A DNA stretch of 64,000 nucleotides from Aptenodytes patagonicus (GCF_965638725.1 NC_134950.1:32178932-32242931), one strand, 5' to 3'; counted from the first letter of the stretch, positions 1-14,900 are shown. The notes: generated by a model from the letters alone, not told the origin. Made by a program: numbers and translations.

Positions 1-45
1 GCTACTAGGAAGGAAATTAACTCTATCCCTGCCGAAACCAGGACA
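1..45 (-). mobile_element. Edge of an ERV LTR, cut by the window start
   Basis: These bases closely match one end of the complete LTR at 33241-33799: both carry the block GCTACTAGGA...AAATTAACTCTATCCC...GAAACC and end in GGACA. The sense of the element is the minus strand, so base 45 is its 5' TG end and the rest lies outside the window. No target-site duplication can be tested. Confidence 0.8.
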
Positions 46-3000
46 AGAGGTTAAAAGTCCCTTCATCGCGCTGGCTGAACTTCTCTTCAAAAATGGGTAC
101 TTTTAACTGATTTAATCTCTGAGTCATAGCTCCAGTTTGTCATTGTGTGGGTCCTTAAGGATGGGCCTGGCAAACTTCTGCACTAAGGTCTGCTTCTGAG
201 GTCCTGCTGTCCTGCATGTTTGCAAATCCAGAGCAGGGAACCAAGCTGGGTGCCAAGGTGGCCACAGACAGGGGAAGGTAAGAGAAAGACAGAGGCCAAA
301 AGCAGCCGAGAAGGTGACTTAGTATTTAAAAGAGCATTTTAGCTTTGAAAAAGTGGGGATTTGTGGGGGGAATGGGGAGGGTGGGATGGTGTCACCCCAC
401 CACCACCACTTTTTGAGCAGCACTTCCAAGCAGGCCCTTTTCCCTCCAGCATGAGCAATAAGAAAGACTGAAATTGGGATCTGTGTGCCAATCGCAGCCT
501 TCCGAGCCCGCTGGAGTTTCTTGCTGTACGCTGAATCCAGAGCTCCTCCTGGAGGTCCGCGGAGTCCAAGCCCTGCCGCTGGTGGAGCTCGTCGCTGCTG
601 CTTGGCACAAACAGCAGTGCACCAGGCACTTCAACAACCCTATATACATATAGGGTATATGTAATAGGGAGTTATAGGGTAGGGTAATATAGTAACCTTA
701 CATATATACATACATAGGCAGTCCTAGCTGACTTCAGTTAGTTCAGCAGCTACACCAAGGTCCCTTTGGTAAGCTGAATCCAATCACAAAAGTAACAATA
801 ATACATCTGAATATATTTACATATTAAATATATCTGAAGACTTACATGCCTCCTAAAGTGCACATTTTATTTTTTGAGGAAAGGGTGCTAAACTCAGTGT
901 GGAGCGGGGTCCACGTAAATCCTATTTGAACTCACAAAACACTCCTCACCCAGTAAGACAGTATGTCTTTGAAAGCTGATGTCATACCAATGAGAGGTAT
1001 TCCCATACCTACATGGAAGAAGACTGCCAGCTCAGACCCATTAGCCTCCCACCTATTTTATTAAATTTAGCTCACTTACACACCGCAGATCCTCAATTTA
1101 GACACACATTGCCATTCAAGTCTAGGAGAATGAGATGCCTACTCTTTGGGAAAGCCAGCTGAATGGGTACCTACACAGCTCTGCTGCCTTAAAAACAGCC
1201 TGAGTAACGCCGGCTGGTGAGATGGCACAGGGGGTGTAAGGGGGTTGGGTGAGTGGATGCCCAAACTGTCTGAGAGGGCCTTTGCCCAAAGCTCACCTTG
1301 CTAAAAAGGGAGACAACAATCATCAGCTGTATTAGATAGCAACCGGGGAATTACCAGGAGACTTTCAGTTGTGGGGGGCGGGGGGAAGTCAGCTAAGCAG
1401 ACATACAAGCAAAACATGAAAACATGAGGATGTGGAGTGTGCAGGAGAAGAGGGGAGCAGGGCAGCAGAGGGGCCGGCATGACCCTGCCAAACACAGCCA
1501 CCCTAGTTATACAAGGATGTTCAGAAACTTCCAGGCACATATTAACATTCCGTAACTATATTGTCTAGCTTTATCTGTTGCACTGCAGATATTGATCCCA
1601 AGTGTATAGTTCAGCAATAGCCAGTTAATTACATGTTGATAATAAAACAATAAACCACTTAAACTGCGATCAGCCACATGAACCAGGCAGATTGTAGGTT
1701 TTCCCTACAACATACATCTGACTGATGCATTGGTGGGTCTTGCAACTGTCCCCGCAGTGGGGATAGATGTGAGAAAATATGACAGCTACGTAAGATTAGA
1801 CTGGTGACAGTTGGCATTTCTAAAGATGTTCAAGCTAGTCCCTGCTGTTAAGTAATTTTTGAGAGTAAAGCTTCCTCCTTATGTTTCTAAGAAAAGATAT
1901 CATAAAATAATTTAGGCTCTACATCATGTAAAACTGAGATTTTCTCATCAGAAATATTCCCTATACATGCCCATCCTCTTCTTCCACCCCCTTCTCCCCC
2001 CTCCAACAGCTGTATACACAGCAGGCACGTGTGTGTACCGGAACAATTCCTTGACATTTTGTGATGAAGCCTTTAGGCTTTACAAAGAGGCAAAGATGAG
2101 CTGCCCAAGCAACTGAACCCTTTCCAGACCAGATAATGAATGATGGTCTTAAATCACTGCTCCAACACTTTATCCATATGTGTAAATATACACGTGTGTG
2201 TGTGTACATAAAATGTGAGATACTATACACACACACACTCACTTTAAGGAGATTCTAATGAGATGCATGAAAAATGCATTATTTTATTTGTTTCAATTCA
2301 TCCTTGCCTATAGTAATTTTTCTTTTTAATGTTTAAAAGACCTGACCATTCTTCCTTTCAACTAAGGCCTGGAAAGTGAAATACACACATTTCTGAAACA
2401 ATGAAGAGATCTTCTGGGCAGAAAAAAAAGTAGGTATTCGGGGCATATTAAAATAAAAGAATCTCTTGCAACACAACTGTTAAGTGTAAAGGAATGCAGC
2501 CCAAACACCACAGCATACACTGGGGGTTGTTTGTTTGATTGGTTTTTTAAACCAAATCACCTTTGAAGAATTCTTGAATTCTAACCTGATGTTGAAAGAT
2601 TAATACATTAAAAAATGTTTCAAAAATATCCTCACATCCTCTAAAGAGCACTGTATCCTAATGACAGTGTAAGGAGAGTACTTACAGTTTTGCCTGGTAG
2701 GAAAATAAATTTAATACAATCATATAACACAAATATGTCACCAAAGTATTTATTTACAGCACATATATATATATAAATCCTTTTTACTTTTTATTAATCT
2801 ATTTTCCCCCTTTTAAAGCTATCCAGATTAAAAGTGTCCAAGCCTGTTAAGAGAACAAAACATTCTCAAAATAAATAAGAAACAAGAAAGGAAGTCAGCT
2901 ATAGTGCACCATCTGCTGCCACAGTCCTCTCGTAAAGTATGTTCCAGTTAATAGAGAGTACGTTTACAGTAACACATTGACACCACTCACTCTCGTCTGC

Positions 3001-5895
3001 TTACATACTAAACAAACACCATCTTGGCATGAAGAGAGACCGATGTTCAAAAAAGGAAGAGCCATTTGTCCCAGCGCCATCTGAATTTACACAGGAAAGA
3101 GCCACCTCCTCAGCTGAATTAAATCCCTAGAACCCCTTTGCTTTTGAAGAAAACCAGTCATCTACCATCTCCCAAACCAATATGGCAACAAGCACTTCAG
3201 TTCTGGAGGTCCATACTGTATTTTGGTTTGTGGACACGACTATAGTACTTCTGAGTATAGCTTCACCAACCACACGTGTCCTAGCCTGTGAATTGCTATG
3301 GGACTCTGTCCTCCAGAATCACCAGCCACTACACACAAGCTTTTAGAGAAGCTCACCCAAACGACCAGTTTTTCTTCACCCTTCAGAAATTTTGTTCCTA
3401 AAGTACCTGGTCTGAAACCAATAAGCTGAAGACACCTGAAGATTCCCAGGACCAACACTTGGCCAAAACATTGCTGGAGGTCAGCAGTCAGACGCTAGCT
3501 TGCGAAGGAGAAAACCTTCCCTAGGACTTTTTTCCCCCTGCAGGGTGTTCACATGGGAAGTTCTTGCACAAAAACTGCAGGTCCACATCTTCCAAAGCAA
3601 ACTTAAAATCACTTTAGTTTCAAACTGGAAGCTTAGAGACCTACTTTCATTAGGTTGTGGAGCATTTTAAATATGCTAAGTACTACGTAAGTGCCAAGTA
3701 TTGGAAAACTACTAATTTAACCAAGGACAGATGCTAGAAACCAACTTTTCCAAGCTAAGCACAGGACTATGTTGGCATGGCCTCACATTTAGAAATACCA
3801 GATGTGTCCACAAGCACATGGCCAGCCTCGCATGGTACGCTAATACCTTCTATACCCAATTCATAGACTTGCATAGGCTGCATACCTTGAAAACAGGATT
3901 CCAGCCAAGAGGATTAGCAAGTGGATTCTAAATAACTCAGAATATTTCTTATTTTATTAAATATGCCTGCTTTCAGCTGGCATCTCATCCTGAATTTCAG
4001 CAAGCATTAAAACTGAGTAACATTCTGCTAGTGTTTGGTTTCCTACTGAGAGTTCAAAATATATTTTTAAATTTAAGGCAGGTCTTTAGGTTTTGGGTTT
4101 TTTTTTAAAAAAAACAAAGAATTGAATAGTTCCAGGTTTTCTCTACTCTCAACAGAAAGGGAGAATTTTCCTGGTACCTCCAAACTTTGGGACAGAATTA
4201 ACACACTTACTTTCTTCCAGTAGGAAATTTATCCGAAGTAAAGTGACAAGGCTTGATTCTCCTTTCATATGGATGCAAACCAAAAGCAATTCCACTACAG
4301 AGTATGACAAAGTCCTGAAAAACTGAATCTCTCCACAGGGTTTGTGTATTTTGGGTTTCATCTATGGAACTCAACTTGAAAGGTTCTGAGCATGCCAGCA
4401 CGCCGTGTCCAGAAACACACATTAGTTTATGCTTAACCTAAAATCCAATAAGCCGGAGCCTATTGTAGCCTATTGAAGCTAAACACCCAGCAAGTCACAG
4501 GCTAAAGCCCACAGGAGAAGGGGTCAGTCTTCTGTTGCTATAGATCTACAGAAACCAGGTCTCCCACTATTCCCCAAGTGGTTCAATCACCAGTAAATTT
4601 AAATTAATTTGAAAACAAGAAACCTAGATCAATGTGACTCTGCTTCCCACATCCCTAGGAACTCCACAGTGTTTTACTATTTCCTTGTGATTGACAGCAG
4701 GCTACTAGCATAGAGCTTAAGTCTTATTTAATAAAATTTATTAGTACAAAGCAGCCTATTTAATTTTTGTTTTGTATTTGAACAGTGATTTCTCTATATA
4801 CGTAGTACTTCAGCACTCAGAATGGCATTTGTTCCTTAAGCTAAAAAACTGTCAGTTGGACAATAACACGTCAACTTTACAAGTAATTCAGAATCAGCTT
4901 TTAACCAGGGTTAGAAAGGCATTTCAAATACAACATGGTGGTATTATTTCCATTCAGAAACTGAATGAGAGAAAAGAACTGAATGCTCAGAAATTAAAAT
5001 TATTTTGAAATTGTATAATTAAAAAAATGCGTTACTAATTCCTTTGAGGATGGGTATCATCATACAAAGTAAAGACTCACCCTAGAAGACACAGTGGAGG
5101 AGAAGAACACAGGAAGGTCAAATCTCTTCTGGATTTTTTACAGGGTTAACGGAAATCAGTTTTGTTTGGCAGGCATCTGTAAGAACTTGGACATTTCATT
5201 TTCCCCAATCAGTGTAAAACTGTTCTTTAACTGAGTTGGAAATAGTTCAAAATATGATTCAAGTTGACCTATAGGAATGCATGGGATATTCTGGCCAAAG
5301 TAAAACAAAACAGAAAACCTATCCCACTTCAAAAAAATCTACAGAAGAGTCTCCTCTTAATATCTAGGACACCAGAAGTTGCTCCAGGCAGACTCTTTAA
5401 ATCTCCATGCCCAAATGAATGGCTATTAGCTGTTGGCCTCAAAGGAACTTGCAAGTCAGGACATGTATAAAGCTGTTTTGCTAACATTCAAATAGTCTGA
5501 ACCAAATAACCCTCCAGGATAGGGCCTTGATGACTTATTGAACTTTTTCATTTCAACAATGAATCCAGCTGTGTGTATAAGTGAGGCACACAGGTTTTAC
5601 AAACCAGCAAGATATAGTAAGACATTACCTAATAAAAACTGATACTAATAACAAAACAAATCTCTCGCCAAGGCTGAAAAAAAAAAAAACTTTGATGCTT
5701 GGAGGTTTTGGCAACTATTGCATTTTTTTGTTTGTTCGTTTTTAAATTACTTTTGTAATATGGAAGCAACACTACTTCTTAGCAAGATTGGCCATAAAAA
5801 AACCCAGCCTGTGTGAAATGCAACCACACTAAATCGGTACGGTTATAAAACAGCATTACAGCTCTAATGTTCAGTGTTATAAAAAGACCATGCTC
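46..5895. other. CHMP4C downstream region, no gene recognised
   Basis: The part next to the CHMP4C stop is probably its 3' UTR on the minus strand; how far it runs cannot be read from sequence alone. The rest is AT-rich with short TG/CA tracts near 2190-2240 and no conserved exon that I recognise. SNX16 is the expected next gene in the human order, but none of its PX-domain exons is visible here. Confidence 0.5.
4737..4742 (-). terminator. CHMP4C: Candidate CHMP4C polyadenylation signal
   Basis: This is the first AATAAA that I see on the minus strand downstream of the CHMP4C stop. Using it would give a 3' UTR of about 1.2 kb. Further candidates exist at lower coordinates, so this is a suggestion only. 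Confidence 0.3.
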
Positions 5896-5960
5896 TTATG
5901 AAGCCCAGGCAGCCAGCTGCTTCATTTCATCTTCATCCTCTGCTCTTTTCCTGGTCGATG
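5896..5960 (-). CDS. CHMP4C: CHMP4C exon 5 (terminal coding part)
   Basis: Encodes residues 200-220 and the TAA stop: ASTRKRAEDEDEMKQLAAW then A-S. The acceptor follows a strong pyrimidine tract, tctctttctctgcag. That tract rules out an in-frame upstream extension that could supply the extra linker residues seen in human CHMP4C. Confidence 0.93.
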
Positions 5961-8900
5961 CTGCAGAGAAAGAGAGATTAACAATAACCATCAACTAATG
6001 TAACAGTCAGAACCATTTTATTCGTTAGCATGAGGACTTGCATAGTGCTTTTCAGTCTGAAGATCTCGGATCAATGTACTGAGTAGCAAGCTAAACATAG
6101 GTAATGCAGTAATGAAGCTATGAGAAATGCGACTATTTTGCCCCACCATTATCCCACATATAACCCTGAGGTTAATAAGATAGGTCTGATGTAACTCCTA
6201 CTGAAAGACTCCCGCAGAAAACACATTTAATCTCTAAAAGCTGTCACAGAGAGCAAATGTCCACAAGAATGCTGCCAGTTCTCTCACCGCCACTTGAGCG
6301 GGCACGAGTGATCTACCCCTGGCCATCTGTGCATCATGCTACCTTTCCAAATAGTGCTGAAGAGTTCTGCAGGTGCAGGATCAGTCTCCAAATGGACTCA
6401 CCCCATTTTAATGAGAGGTGCCATTTATTAAAAGGGAGAAAGCAATTCCTGAACTTACTTTGTTCAGGTTACATCAGTTAACTGCTGTGTTCACAGCAAC
6501 AGCAATGCCCAGCTCTGTACCAGGTCCCACATGCACTTTCTCTCTTTTTTTTTTTTTTTTTTTTTACCCAAATCTGTCACACATCTTTCACATTCACTGA
6601 ACTGAAACCTCACCCAAATAGTCTTCATTCACTGACCTACAAACTGGATGCCCTACAGCCCAGGTTCAACCTCAGGCTGTCTCCACCTGTGGGCTGTGCA
6701 TGTCAGGATTTGCATTCCTCCAAACATCAGTGGAACACTGTTACTGGGTGCAACACCCTTGTGTGTACGTTTACAGCAGCCAGTTGGCTCACGCCTGTGG
6801 CAGCCATATGGCTGGGAGCCACCATCTTGAGAGGGGCTGCAACTACCACCTTTGGGAATTAAAGGTGGGAGAAGGACATGGGAGACCAGAGGTCCAGTCC
6901 CTACTCTGCAAGTGCCACTGGCTTACTGTGCAACTGAGGAAGGTCGCTATGCCTTGCTCCATCTCAGTTTCCTCATCGCTAAAATCAGGAGGATAACATA
7001 CATCTCCAATTAGAAGCATTCTAGAACCATTAACTGTTCTTATTTTGCTATTGCAGTGTAACAGTAAGCATTGAGTTTCAGAAAAGATGAGCCGGTTTTG
7101 CAAGGCCTTAAACTATATAATTATAACCAGCTAATTTTGCCTGAAGCAGCCATACAGACAGATGAAGTAGCAAATTAAGATAGTGATAAGCACATGGAGA
7201 TGGCCTGGGTTTAATAAAAATGTCAACTGGCACAGCTGGATCTGGAAGAGGATGTATGAACAAGCCATAAATACCCAGACTGCATTTTTCTTTTTTTACT
7301 AGCTGTTCTGCAATTGACTTCAGTAGATGAGGCCACAATCCCAGTTTGAACACTGTAAACTGCTTCTCAGGATTTAAGTGCCATCTGCCAAAACACACGT
7401 TAAGAGTCTCTGAGCTGAGCTGGTCTAGGTAACCTGTTCTGCAGCAGAATGCACCATAAACAGCCTGTGTCACATGTGTCCTGTCCTTACCACCAAATAT
7501 TTATACTCTTTTACTAGCATCAGTACACAGCAAGTCTTTCAGCTGATAGAAGACAACAGGGACATGGTGAAAGGGGTAGTAAAAATTGACCATTTCTGGC
7601 TTAATTCAAAATGAACAGGGCAGAACTACAGAAAAATAAGACTACTGCTTAATACCAGGAATAAGTCTGTTCTGTAGAAAGAAAGCAAAGGAATGACAGT
7701 ATTTCTTTAAATGTGTACTTCCTGCTGCCTCCTTCATTTCTAATTAAAATACCAGTGGCAAATATCAAACCACTACCCTACAAAGCTGGATCTTTGTGAC
7801 GCAAACATTTTGAATCTAGGTCAGACTCTAATTAAAAAAGACTAAGGATTTAATTGCCAAAAAGAAAAAAAAAAAGTCTTCCCATTCCTCAGTGATCTCA
7901 CTGCATTTCAGTAGGAGATGCATCAGTATATGTGCAAGGTCAAGTTCCCTGAGTTTGTCTCCTCAAATCTACAGAGAATTTGATCCTAAATGCTTTCATA
8001 CAGCAAACCAGAATTCCACTCTGCTTTTTCTGATAAACAGATACAAAAATAGGAAAAGGAATCTATAATACTTTAAAAGTTAAAACAGAGCTAAATACAT
8101 ATTTGGAACTCTATCTCCCTCTCCTCCTTCTCACAGCATGGCTTAATCATGAGAAATGTAAAATGGCAAGCAGGCAGTTTACCAGGGCGAGAAGGCAGCG
8201 ATGTGGACGGAACACTTGGCAACCTGACATCTCTCATTCCCTTGTTCAATTCTTCTTGCTCCAGTTCTTCTAATTCTGCCATCAACTCATCCTAAATTCA
8301 AGGAAAACATTATTTACAAATTCATTGTCCTGACAGCGATCTCAGGCAAGGGCACATTTAACCACCATGAAGCAAAGCACTACTGAAAAAAAACAGTTCA
8401 CACCTGAAAACAAATATTAAAAAACAGCATATCACAAGTATAATTTTTACTAAATGTGGGTGATAACAATAAACTTTAGTTGAAAGAAAGACAATAATAG
8501 TTAGAAACGGGACAAGGAATAAAATTAGAAAGAAAACTGATGGCAGCATAATACTTGTCAAAAAGGCAAACACAAGAAAAACAAAAGGTCCCTCTGCCAT
8601 CCTTAGGTTTGTTCCCTGTACCCTTTAACAGATTCTAATTTTAATGTGCGATTTCTCCCATTTTAAAAAGCAAACAGCTTCCACTGCTTATAAGGTAGAC
8701 TGTCATTAAACATTATGCTTCAGCCATATCACACAAGTCCAGGATTATATATGATTTCAAAGCAGCGCTGAATCAGAGCTGTCCTCCTGGGTCCTGTTAT
8801 TCACTCTTGGAGCACATAACACTCTTGGGCTTTTAGCTGCAGAAGCTGATTTGGACAGATGATCTAATCCACTTGTTTAATACTAAAAATAAAAAGGCTA

Positions 8901-11900
8901 TACATTTTTTAAAAAAGCCACAGACTTATTCTTTGGCTGGAGTTTCCCAAAGAAAGGAAGCTAAATATTACATATTTGTAGAGAAATTGACCTTTGCCAC
9001 ATTGATAAAATGGTTTACAAAGAAACAATGGGCAAAAGTGGCTGGGGAAAAAGTGGCTGTAGCAAAGTGAGATCTACTAGGTATTGAAATGGGCTTTGCC
9101 TACCCATTTATACCTTGCTTATCACCAACACGGAAGTTAAAATAATTACATAGCCACCACAGGCCTTCCTAAACTTACTTTCTCATGGTTTTATATTTTA
9201 AGGCCAAAAAAAGGCTACAGTTTGCCTACCTGACCTAGTTCACAATGCAAATCCTAGGATATCATCTAAAAATTTCAGCATCAGGTGAAACACCTGATGA
9301 TGTTCAATTCACAGTTGATCTCAAGGAAATGTACGAGTTGGGGCCCAATGTCTAACTTAGGCACTTAGCTGAGGTGCAAATATGTCTGTCCTTTAAGGGC
9401 CTCAGTCAGTGCTGTGAATACAAGCTTCTTAAAAAGTTAGTGCCCAAGTTGTTGCAAAGTCAATGGAAAGAGGTATTTCTGAAGACCTCTAGATGGTCAT
9501 CTAACCCTCTCCCACACCAAATTAGTCCTTGCCAACCTCTGCTGAACAAGTAAACAACTAAGTGGTAGTGTCAGCCATGACAGGCTCTCTTTAAAAGAAA
9601 AGAAAGAAAAAAAAAAAGAGGTAAAGGATACCGTGATCATGACCCCTACACCTTTAACATAATGATGTAATGGCTAGAACATTGTCTCTCGAAGTGGGAG
9701 ACTCAGTTTTAAGTTCTTCTCATCCTCAAGCATGGATTTAACTTATATTTCCCACAGCTCAGGAATTGCTCTACAGCTAGGCTGTGGAGTATTGCAATAG
9801 CTGTAACAAATCCCCTTTCTCCTCTTGAACCTAGGCCAAAAAGAGAGCAGAGGGAAGATGTCACGTGAACTCTCAGGTTCCAGGCTCTGTCCACTGGAAT
9901 GTGTGTATTTTGCATTTGGTCATCAGAAATAGGCCTCCAGGCAAGGATCATCCCTCCCAGTGAGCATCCTACTCAGGTAGGACAGAGCTTTTGTGCATTC
10001 TTCATGGCATACACTGTGTCAACCCAGGGAGAAAGAACCCTTATGTTTTTGTGTCTATCTGGATCAATAGAAATTACACACTTCCATGATCTCCTTACAC
10101 CCGTGGCACACATGTGAAGAGGAAATCCAAGTGTGTGGTCAAAATGTCCTTCAGAAAAATAAAATTAAGTATCATCCTGCAACACAAATCACCTCATAAC
10201 CCAGCAATTAAGCCATTGATTCTAGCGCTCTTAAACTGAAGTGGCCTGCAAACCAGGTTTCCCACTTACTGGACAAGTGCTATAAGTATTAGGCTCCTAT
10301 GCAAAGGCAGATGCTGGTACAATGATGCCCCATGTGACAGTGGCTTATTTTCCCAGAACCGGAAACATGACCATCAACTTAGACGAGTATCTCTTAGGAA
10401 CTTCCAGGTTAATCTACAACACGCTTACTAAATCTAGGCTCCTAAAAGTTAAGCACTGATGAAAAATAAGGGACACTGTATAGCTGTTAGGGGTGGCACT
10501 ATGTTTTTCAGTTGTTTGAAGCCCAGTTTATACAGGCTAAATCCCATTCCTTGTGCCAGTACTGATTAAATGTTTCTTGAAAAGTCTACTTACATTCGAA
10601 GTGGAAAAATAGGAAAGCAGATAATGGGAACAAAATACAAGGAATCATTACTATTTTCAACAAATTATAGCTACTGAATGAAGTTATATGAATCTGCTGA
10701 ACTCCTCCCCCCCCCAGTCAAGCAAATATGATATAGCCTATGTATTTTTCTTTGTTGTCCATTTGGGCACATAGGAATGAATTAGTTGCGGAGGGAGTGA
10801 ATTATTTGATTCTTTAGGACATTCTTCAAATGATCCCTAGCGCTTGGTCGTTTTAAAACATAGTTAAAAACCAAAACCAAACTGGTTGTGATACTGAGCC
10901 TGATCCCCAGCTCTGCATTCCACAGATTGCAAGAATTTTGAGTATACTTGACCCTTGAGTCCTCAAGCCATGGCTGGATCAGAAATAAGTAATGCCCTGC
11001 TTAGATACACAAAATCAAGTCCAGGGACACTGGATGAAAGCTACTGCAACAAATTATCAGAAGGTCCTAAGTGCCTTGTGGGGGTTTCAGAAGAAAAGAG
11101 CTGAAGGAAGAAACCTTATTGCCTCCAACAGGAATTACTGCTACCTAATGGATCCACTTCTGGAGAAAAGCTGGAAAACAGGGAAAGGACCTGCATCTCC
11201 AAGCACCAAAAACAACCTTAAAAAACTGGTCCAAACATTCAGAATTGTGAACAGCAGCCTGCTCGTGGCATAGGAACATGCACTTAGTCAAACGGATGTC
11301 TATTTGGAGCACAAAAAATTATATGTTTCAATGTCCACTTGGAGCAGTACAAATTACATGTTTTAGTGACCTCCTCCTTCCATGGTACAAATGAGAATAA
11401 CAATTACCGGAGTGCAGTTAAAATTGCCTTTCTTAAAGTTTTTATATAAATAAAAAATATTTTTATATTTTACATATATACTTTTATGATATTATATATA
11501 TTAATTTTATTTTTTAAATATATAAATTATAAAAATGTCCTGGATAGGGTAAGCTAGAACCAAGGAATTTCACATCCACACCTTTTGAGAAGCAAACCAC
11601 TGGAACAAGCCACTGCACAACAAAATAACTACGGAGTCATGTAACAGCTAAAACTCACAGGCCTGAAGTACTAACCTCATCAAACTCATCACCAAAGGCG
11701 GCTCGGTTTGAGATAGCGTCCGAAATTTCCTGGGCAACATCTTGCTGTTCAGTGATATCTTGCATCAAATCATCAATTTTGTTCAAGTCCCTGGCAAGAC
11801 AACATGGAAACATTTTTTAAAGATAGATCACTCAAATCCTACAGAAGACACTCAGAAAAACTTGAGCAGACCCTATTTTCTTTTTATGCCCATGGCTGTA

Positions 11901-14900
11901 TAAACAGCAGAACTCACAGGGAATAGTTTCCCTCACCTAACGCCTTAATGTTTCCCGGCAAGCTCCTGTGTGTTTTAGCCAGTCCAATTTCTTCCACTTT
12001 GGGATTATAACAAAAGTCAAACTGCAATAGTCTGTGTCTCCCTCCCTCTCTGTGCTTCTCATACTTCCGCCAGCCAACAGTCACATCTCCTGGGCAGATC
12101 CCATCTCCTTCCCGAGGTCAGCATCTTTACAGATGGATATTTTTTGATATTAAGCTTTCACCAGAACTGAGGGGAACTTAACAGGACTATACCCAATTTA
12201 AAAGCTTCCCCTTATTGTTAACTTCATTATTGTTTCAGTTCCTGTTTACTTCTCCCAGAACAACCTTTCTGATTTAACTCTGTTTATTCAGGCAGGAAAA
12301 TGCCTCATGAAACAATATAGGACATATAAAAAATACTACACGGACAAAAAAATTACCATCTCTTTTATTCAGGTCTAATTAGTACTTTGAATCACATAGT
12401 CCAGCTTATGGACTTTGAGGAAAAGAGTGCACTTAGTTTCTTCAACTAAGTTTTCTTCTGGAAAAACCAAGGGCAGGGGCCAGTTTCCACTCCCAAGGCA
12501 GACTTAAAAAACCCAAAACAAAACAGGTACCATATAGATCTCTCTAGTTATGTGGACTTCCTTCTAGACTCGCTGTTAAGAAAAGATATTTTTCTGCCAA
12601 AAATAACACTACAGCACCAATAGCATTCCTGACATTAAATGCCTGAACCAAAAATGAAGTCAAAACTGGCTGACTTGATACAATAGTCTGTAGCGGTGAA
12701 CCATTTTGAAAGTGGTTAGCAAGCTCAACTTGAAAGCTATTAGAAAGCACTTACATATTTTCATGCACTTTTTTCATAGCTTGTGCAGCATAACCCATAT
12801 TCTTTAGCACTTCTGTGTTGGTGTGGGAATTTTCCAATGCCTCTCTCTGGAACTCAATGGTCGAAAGTGTCCCATCAATTTGATTCAACTGTTTCTCGTA
12901 TCTCTTTTTTCTCTTCAGTGCTTGTAAGGCAGCTGGAATGGGAAGAGGCAAAGTGCACTGTGTAATTTCATAGCAAAACGCAAGGACAAGTAGTTCAGCA
13001 CCAAGCCAACCTGCGGAATTTATAATTCCCACTCTCCTACCTTACTAGTAGGGAGCCAAACTTTGACCACACCAGATCAGCAGCCTCTTTATCACCAACA
13101 TGCCGTTGCATGAACATGCTGGGAAGCCTCTTTTAGATTAACTCCTTTTAGCACCACAGGGAAGAGCAGCTTCTTCCTCCACTGTGGGAGATCTTGAACT
13201 CCATCCTGTGCACGCAGGCAAAGCGGGGAAGATGGGAGGAAAAAGAAAAACATCAGAGAGAAGTCACAAAGGAGGAAACAGGGGAAAGAAAGAAAAGAAG
13301 AGATTGCAAAACATAAGTAAAAGCTAAGGAAGACAGCATAAGAAGATCTGTCATGATAACCACACCTCCACCAATGCTGCTTTCTAAACTTCGTCTCAGC
13401 AGCAGAGGTGCAAGGGAAAGCCCAAATGGCCTAACCAAGCAGGTGGGTTACATCAGGGGAGGACTCACATTTCTTCGGCTTTCAGCTGCATCTATTTCTT
13501 ACAATCACTTCGGAGCATGATTTTTAAACCTTAGAACTTGAAAACATATAGAATTTTGTAGACATGGCCACAGTCAAATCCAGTTACTCCCCATTATCTC
13601 TGTAATCGTTGAGATTGGTCTTTTATATTTGCTAAGTTATGAGCAGCATACTTTGCCCAGAGTAAATCATTACCAGAATAAACGCATGTGACGAGCAGGA
13701 GGAGAATAGGGCTTTCTCTCAGCCTCTGGGTGTGGAACACACACAATCTTGCCACAAGCATTTCCTGACCACTGTCCTTTCCAAACTACACATGTGCCAG
13801 GCAATAAAAAAAACCAAGCAAAACCAAAAGAGACTGAGTTAACCCATTGCTTTTTCAATGCTATTAATACCCGTGTCCTTTCCCTTGTCTCCTACATTTA
13901 ATTTTTAAATCAGGTTCAGAGCCAGCAAGCAACTGCAGCCCCCCAAACTGAAACAACTGCTAGCAGCGATTACTGTTGCTGTCCCATTCAAATAATTGCC
14001 CACATGCAATGAAGTCAGGATCCCTCCAAGGAGGGGGCATAGATTTATGGTGTGTAACAGCACACTAAAAAATTTAGTGCTTTGTTGACAAATGCTTGAA
14101 TCAACATGGTCAAAATTGCTCATCATCAGCTGCACAAGGACAAGCATTCACACAGGCTAAGATACACAATGCCTTCTAGCACCTGCAGTAAAACGTTTCA
14201 GGACAGCAAACCACAAGCTCAGCAGATTAATCACAGTATTCAAATTCAAGATTTTTGCAGGTTTTGGGGGATGGTCCAAAGATCATGCATATTCTGAAAA
14301 AGATTCATGAACCCCAGATGATGTCATGCAAATGGCAAATGTGAGAACTGTACAATTCTCATTGGCAATTCCAAAATACATCAGTTTGGCTTAATGCCAA
14401 ATAATCCTTTTACCTGCTTATTATTTCCCTACTTATTTATGCTTATTATTGGTAGCATTAGGACACCAGCCACTCCCTTCCTCAGCTTCAGTTGAATCAA
14501 AATTTGATCCTGGATTCTTAGGTTAGGAAGCCAGAAATTCCAGGTAAATTTAATGGTCTGAAACTGTGCATAACACCAGCTGTGCCAGAGAAGACTCTAA
14601 AGCCCTGTGGACTGAGGAGCACTAACTGGCTGATGCTGAAAGGCTTCAGCTGGAATAGGTAGCTACCACAGGGAAATACTTCCAGTCAGTGTTTTTCAGA
14701 AATGGGACTCTGTAATGGTGCTGTTGTTATTGACTGCTCAGAGAGAGAATGGATTTCCTCAGTTACACACAAAGCAGTTGTTTTCAAAATCCTGAAGGTT
14801 CCTGTATTAAGATTGAATTAAACCACACCCAAATTAAGAAACCACAGAAGCAGCTAGACTGTGTGTGACTTCACCTATTCATAAACAGCTTTTCCCAATT

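Larger units (their letters stand above)
5961..8182 (-). other. CHMP4C: CHMP4C intron 4
   Basis: Holds a T21 tract at 6545-6565 and a MIR-like SINE at about 6885-7010. No further exon recognised. Confidence 0.7.

Noticed and set aside
7108-7473. 121-codon minus frame in CHMP4C intron 4
   Set aside because: No recognisable domain. CHMP4C exons 4 and 5 join in frame without it, and lengths like this arise by chance in 64 kb.
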